64,000 nt of DNA, from contig BQWY01000001.1 of assembly GCA_036984305.1 (NCBI GenBank), forward strand, positions 2,377,501 to 2,441,500. Direction: 5' to 3'. Of this stretch, positions 62,163 through 64,000 are shown piece by piece. A program made the translations under genes and the position numbers. Source of the stretch: Nitrospira sp. (lineage in GTDB: Bacteria; Nitrospirota; Nitrospiria; Nitrospirales; Nitrospiraceae). The notes under the pieces were generated by a model. The model ran no database searches. It saw only the letters and a list, made by a program, of their open reading frames with translations, and was not told the DNA's origin. Each line of letters begins with the position of its first letter. The first letter of the stretch is position 1.

Positions 62163-63277
62163 GGCCGCGCTCCAATGGTTTCACGGTGACGATGCGTGAG
62201 CAGAATGTGAACGAAGAGCGGCCCTCCAAGAAGCGCGGTCACCACACCGACGGGAAGCTCAGAAGGAGCCAGCATCGTTCGGGCCATCGTATCCGCGCAC
62301 ATGAGAAATCCACCGCCGGCCAGCACGACTGCCGGCAGGAGCAGTCGATGGTCCGAGCCGATAAGGAGGCGCACCGCGTGCGGGACAACCATGCCGACGA
62401 ATCCAACCATCCCGCTGACGGCCACGGCCACGCCCGTGAGCGTGGCACACGTGAGAAAGAGCGTACGCTTGACACGCTCGACCGGAATGCCGATCGCCTG
62501 AGCGGTCTCGTCTCCGACCAATAGCCCGTTCAAATGGCGCGCATGGTGCATCGCGATTCCCATGCCGACCAGCAAGGACGCCGCGGTCAAAACCAGCCGC
62601 CATGAGTCTATGGCGGCAAGACTTCCCATTAACCAGGACAAGACACGCGCCAAATGCTCCGGAGAAAGAATGGAGGTGACAAACATGGCCATCGCCGAGA
62701 GGATCGCATTGATGACGACACCCAGGAGCAGCACGGTTGGCAGAGGCAACCGCCCATCTGAGGACGAAAGGCGATAGAGGACAATCATGACCGCAAGCCC
62801 CCCTCCCAACGCGCACAGCGTGACACCGAGCCCTCCCAGCACAGCGGACACCCCGCCTACAGTCAAGGCGAGCGTCGCCCCCAACGTCGCCCCACTGGAA
62901 ATACCAAGAACGTAGGGATCAGCGAGGGGGTTGCGCAGCAATCCTTGGAGGCAGGCTCCGACGAGGCTCAGAATTCCACCGACGCACAGTGCAAGGATGA
63001 GCCGCGGCACGCGGAGATGCACGACAATGAACGTGTCGGTATCGACCATGCGATCGATGACAACTCCTGGGTAGACTGCGTCGCCAAGGGCTCGCATCGT
63101 GCGGATAAACCCGATGGGCTCGGCGCCGAACTGCAGGCAGGTCACAAACGCGAGAACAACGGCGCCGGCGAGCCCGACCAGTACCAGAGCAGCGCGTTGG
63201 CGTTGCAGGCCACAATCGTGACGCCGAACGTCCGGTGACGGGATCGCGCTCTGCACCAGCAAATTCACGTCCGTCAT
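62159..63277 (-). CDS. btuC: Cobalamin ABC transporter permease
   Basis: A 372-residue FecCD-family permease with about ten membrane helices. The conserved segments include RLILALCVGGILSLVGACLQGLLRNPLADPYVLGISSGA, and the C-terminal GDETAQAIGIPVERVK cytoplasmic-loop motif that contacts the ATPase. It overlaps btuF upstream and btuD downstream by four bases each, consistent with one polycistron. Confidence 0.92.
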   Translation of the reverse strand: MTDVNLLVQSAIPSPDVRRHDCGLQRQRAALVLVGLAGAVVLAFVTCLQFGAEPIGFIRTMRALGDAVYPGVVIDRMVDTDTFIVVHLRVPRLILALCVGGILSLVGACLQGLLRNPLADPYVLGISSGATLGATLALTVGGVSAVLGGLGVTLCALGGGLAVMIVLYRLSSSDGRLPLPTVLLLGVVINAILSAMAMFVTSILSPEHLARVLSWLMGSLAAIDSWRLVLTAASLLVGMGIAMHHARHLNGLLVGDETAQAIGIPVERVKRTLFLTCATLTGVAVAVSGMVGFVGMVVPHAVRLLIGSDHRLLLPAVVLAGGGFLMCADTMARTMLAPSELPVGVVTALLGGPLFVHILLTHRHRETIGARP

Positions 63278-64000
63278 GGTTGTCCAGACAAGGTCGCCTC
63301 GGGGAACGCGTCGGGGTGCAGTGCCCGAGCCAGTCGTTCGAGCCCGTCCAACAGGCGTGGACCGGGCCGATCCAGCAGTACGCTCGGAATATCAATGAAC
63401 CGGCCGGATTGGACGGCACTCAGCGTGGGCCACCGGCGCCATGCAAGCCGATCACTCTCGGGAATGCCTTCGGTCTCTCCTGTTGGAAATACCAGCACGT
63501 CGGGGTTCCTGGCCAACACGGTTTCCATGGAGAGTCGAGGGTATTCCGTGACGGCATCACGCGCAATGTTGGAACCACCGGCCATTTCGATGACGTGTTG
63601 GATGAAGGTCCCCGGGCCAACCGTGATCAGTGGCTCCATATTGAGCACATAGAGCACCCGAGGGCTCGGTCGTCCTTGGGTGTTGGCCTTGATCCGTTTG
63701 AGCCGCGCGCGAAGCTCCGCGGCCAGTTCATTGGCCATTTTGGATTGATTTAAGAGGCGGCCGAGGGTGGTGATATGCCGAAAGATATCATCGACGCTTT
63801 GAGCTCGAAGGAGGAGGAGTGGCAGCTTCAAACGCTCAAACTGTTCAAGGACCTCCGCGCTGAGGAATCCATGCGGCGCGATGACGAGATCGGGCTGTAA
63901 CGCGACCAAGGTCTCGAGATTGGCCGAAAGCTGTCCGACCTTCGGTTTGGACGAAACTTCCAGAGGGAAATCGCAGAGGCCCGTGACCGCAACGACCTGA
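63274..64000 (-). CDS. btuF: Cobalamin ABC transporter substrate-binding protein, N terminus beyond window
   Basis: A periplasmic binding protein of the BtuF/FhuD class. The frame is open to the window edge; the part visible starts VVAVTGLCDFPLEVSSKPK, then VGQLSANLETLVALQPDLV, as in this class. Later segments include EFERLKLPLLLL-like helix regions and ARNPDVLVFPTG. The signal peptide and the beginning of the mature protein are missing. The apparent start at 63909 (a TTG) is internal. It is the first gene of the visible btuF-btuC-btuD operon. Confidence 0.9.
   Translation of the reverse strand, partial: QVVAVTGLCDFPLEVSSKPKVGQLSANLETLVALQPDLVIAPHGFLSAEVLEQFERLKLPLLLLRAQSVDDIFRHITTLGRLLNQSKMANELAAELRARLKRIKANTQGRPSPRVLYVLNMEPLITVGPGTFIQHVIEMAGGSNIARDAVTEYPRLSMETVLARNPDVLVFPTGETEGIPESDRLAWRRWPTLSAVQSGRFIDIPSVLLDRPGPRLLDGLERLARALHPDAFPEATLSGQP

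Overview
The window is high-GC chromosomal DNA from a nitrite-oxidizing bacterium, almost certainly Nitrospira. The decisive evidence is a periplasm-directed nitrite oxidoreductase pair: NxrA with a twin-arginine signal and one iron-sulfur site near the N terminus, and NxrB with four cysteine clusters. A Nitrospira-style intergenic hairpin repeat and the LPS genes of a diderm fit this. I see no rRNA, tRNA, CRISPR array, transposase or phage gene. Both ends cut a gene (an HtrA protease on the left, BtuF on the right).

Layout. 1-8.0 kb: housekeeping genes (HtrA protease, EF-G-like GTPase, RadC, a small zinc ribbon, rsmD-coaD-aminotransferase-FmdB). 7.6-13.8 kb: a lipoprotein with a histone-like tail, a YrdC protein, purD, a hairpin repeat, purH and the ABC-F ATPase Uup. 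13.8-24.5 kb: the nitrite oxidoreductase locus. On the minus strand it reads sigma-54 activator, nxrA, nxrB, an orphan CHASE3 membrane protein, a remnant of an nxrA 3' end, and a second paralogous sigma-54 activator. The nxrA upstream region has a near-consensus -24/-12 promoter, a perfect IHF-consensus match and a palindrome about 120 bp upstream, the classical layout of an enhancer-dependent promoter. 24.5-38.1 kb: universal stress protein, histone-H1-like protein, DUF389 membrane protein, dnaE, accA, a MoaD/ThiS-like protein, a dihaem cytochrome joined to a D-lactate/glycolate dehydrogenase-type flavo-iron-sulfur protein, a divergent 2-hydroxyacid dehydrogenase, a TPR protein and a cold-shock protein. 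38.4-43.4 kb: an envelope operon, lptF-lptG-fabF-acyl carrier protein-lpxD. 44.5-56.3 kb: a ten-gene minus-strand chemosensory operon resembling the type IV pilus/alternative-function class: haem-binding periplasmic protein, CheY, CheW, MCP, CheA hybrid with three Hpt domains, two CheW, a receiver/coiled-coil protein, a degenerate Hpt protein and an HD-GYP protein; no CheR or CheB. 56.6-64 kb: cobalamin uptake and salvage (btuF, btuC, btuD, a cobalamin riboswitch, btuB, cobQ, a PduO-type adenosyltransferase).

Working together: the nxr locus is the energy-generating core and appears to be under sigma-54 control through GAF-domain activators rather than being simply constitutive. The flavoprotein/cytochrome pair suggests a side entry of organic electrons. 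The envelope operon couples acyl-chain supply to lipid A synthesis and export, and the B12 block senses and imports corrinoid. The most novel-looking material is the regulatory architecture of the nxr locus with its nxrA-tail relic, and the haem-protein-linked chemosensory operon.
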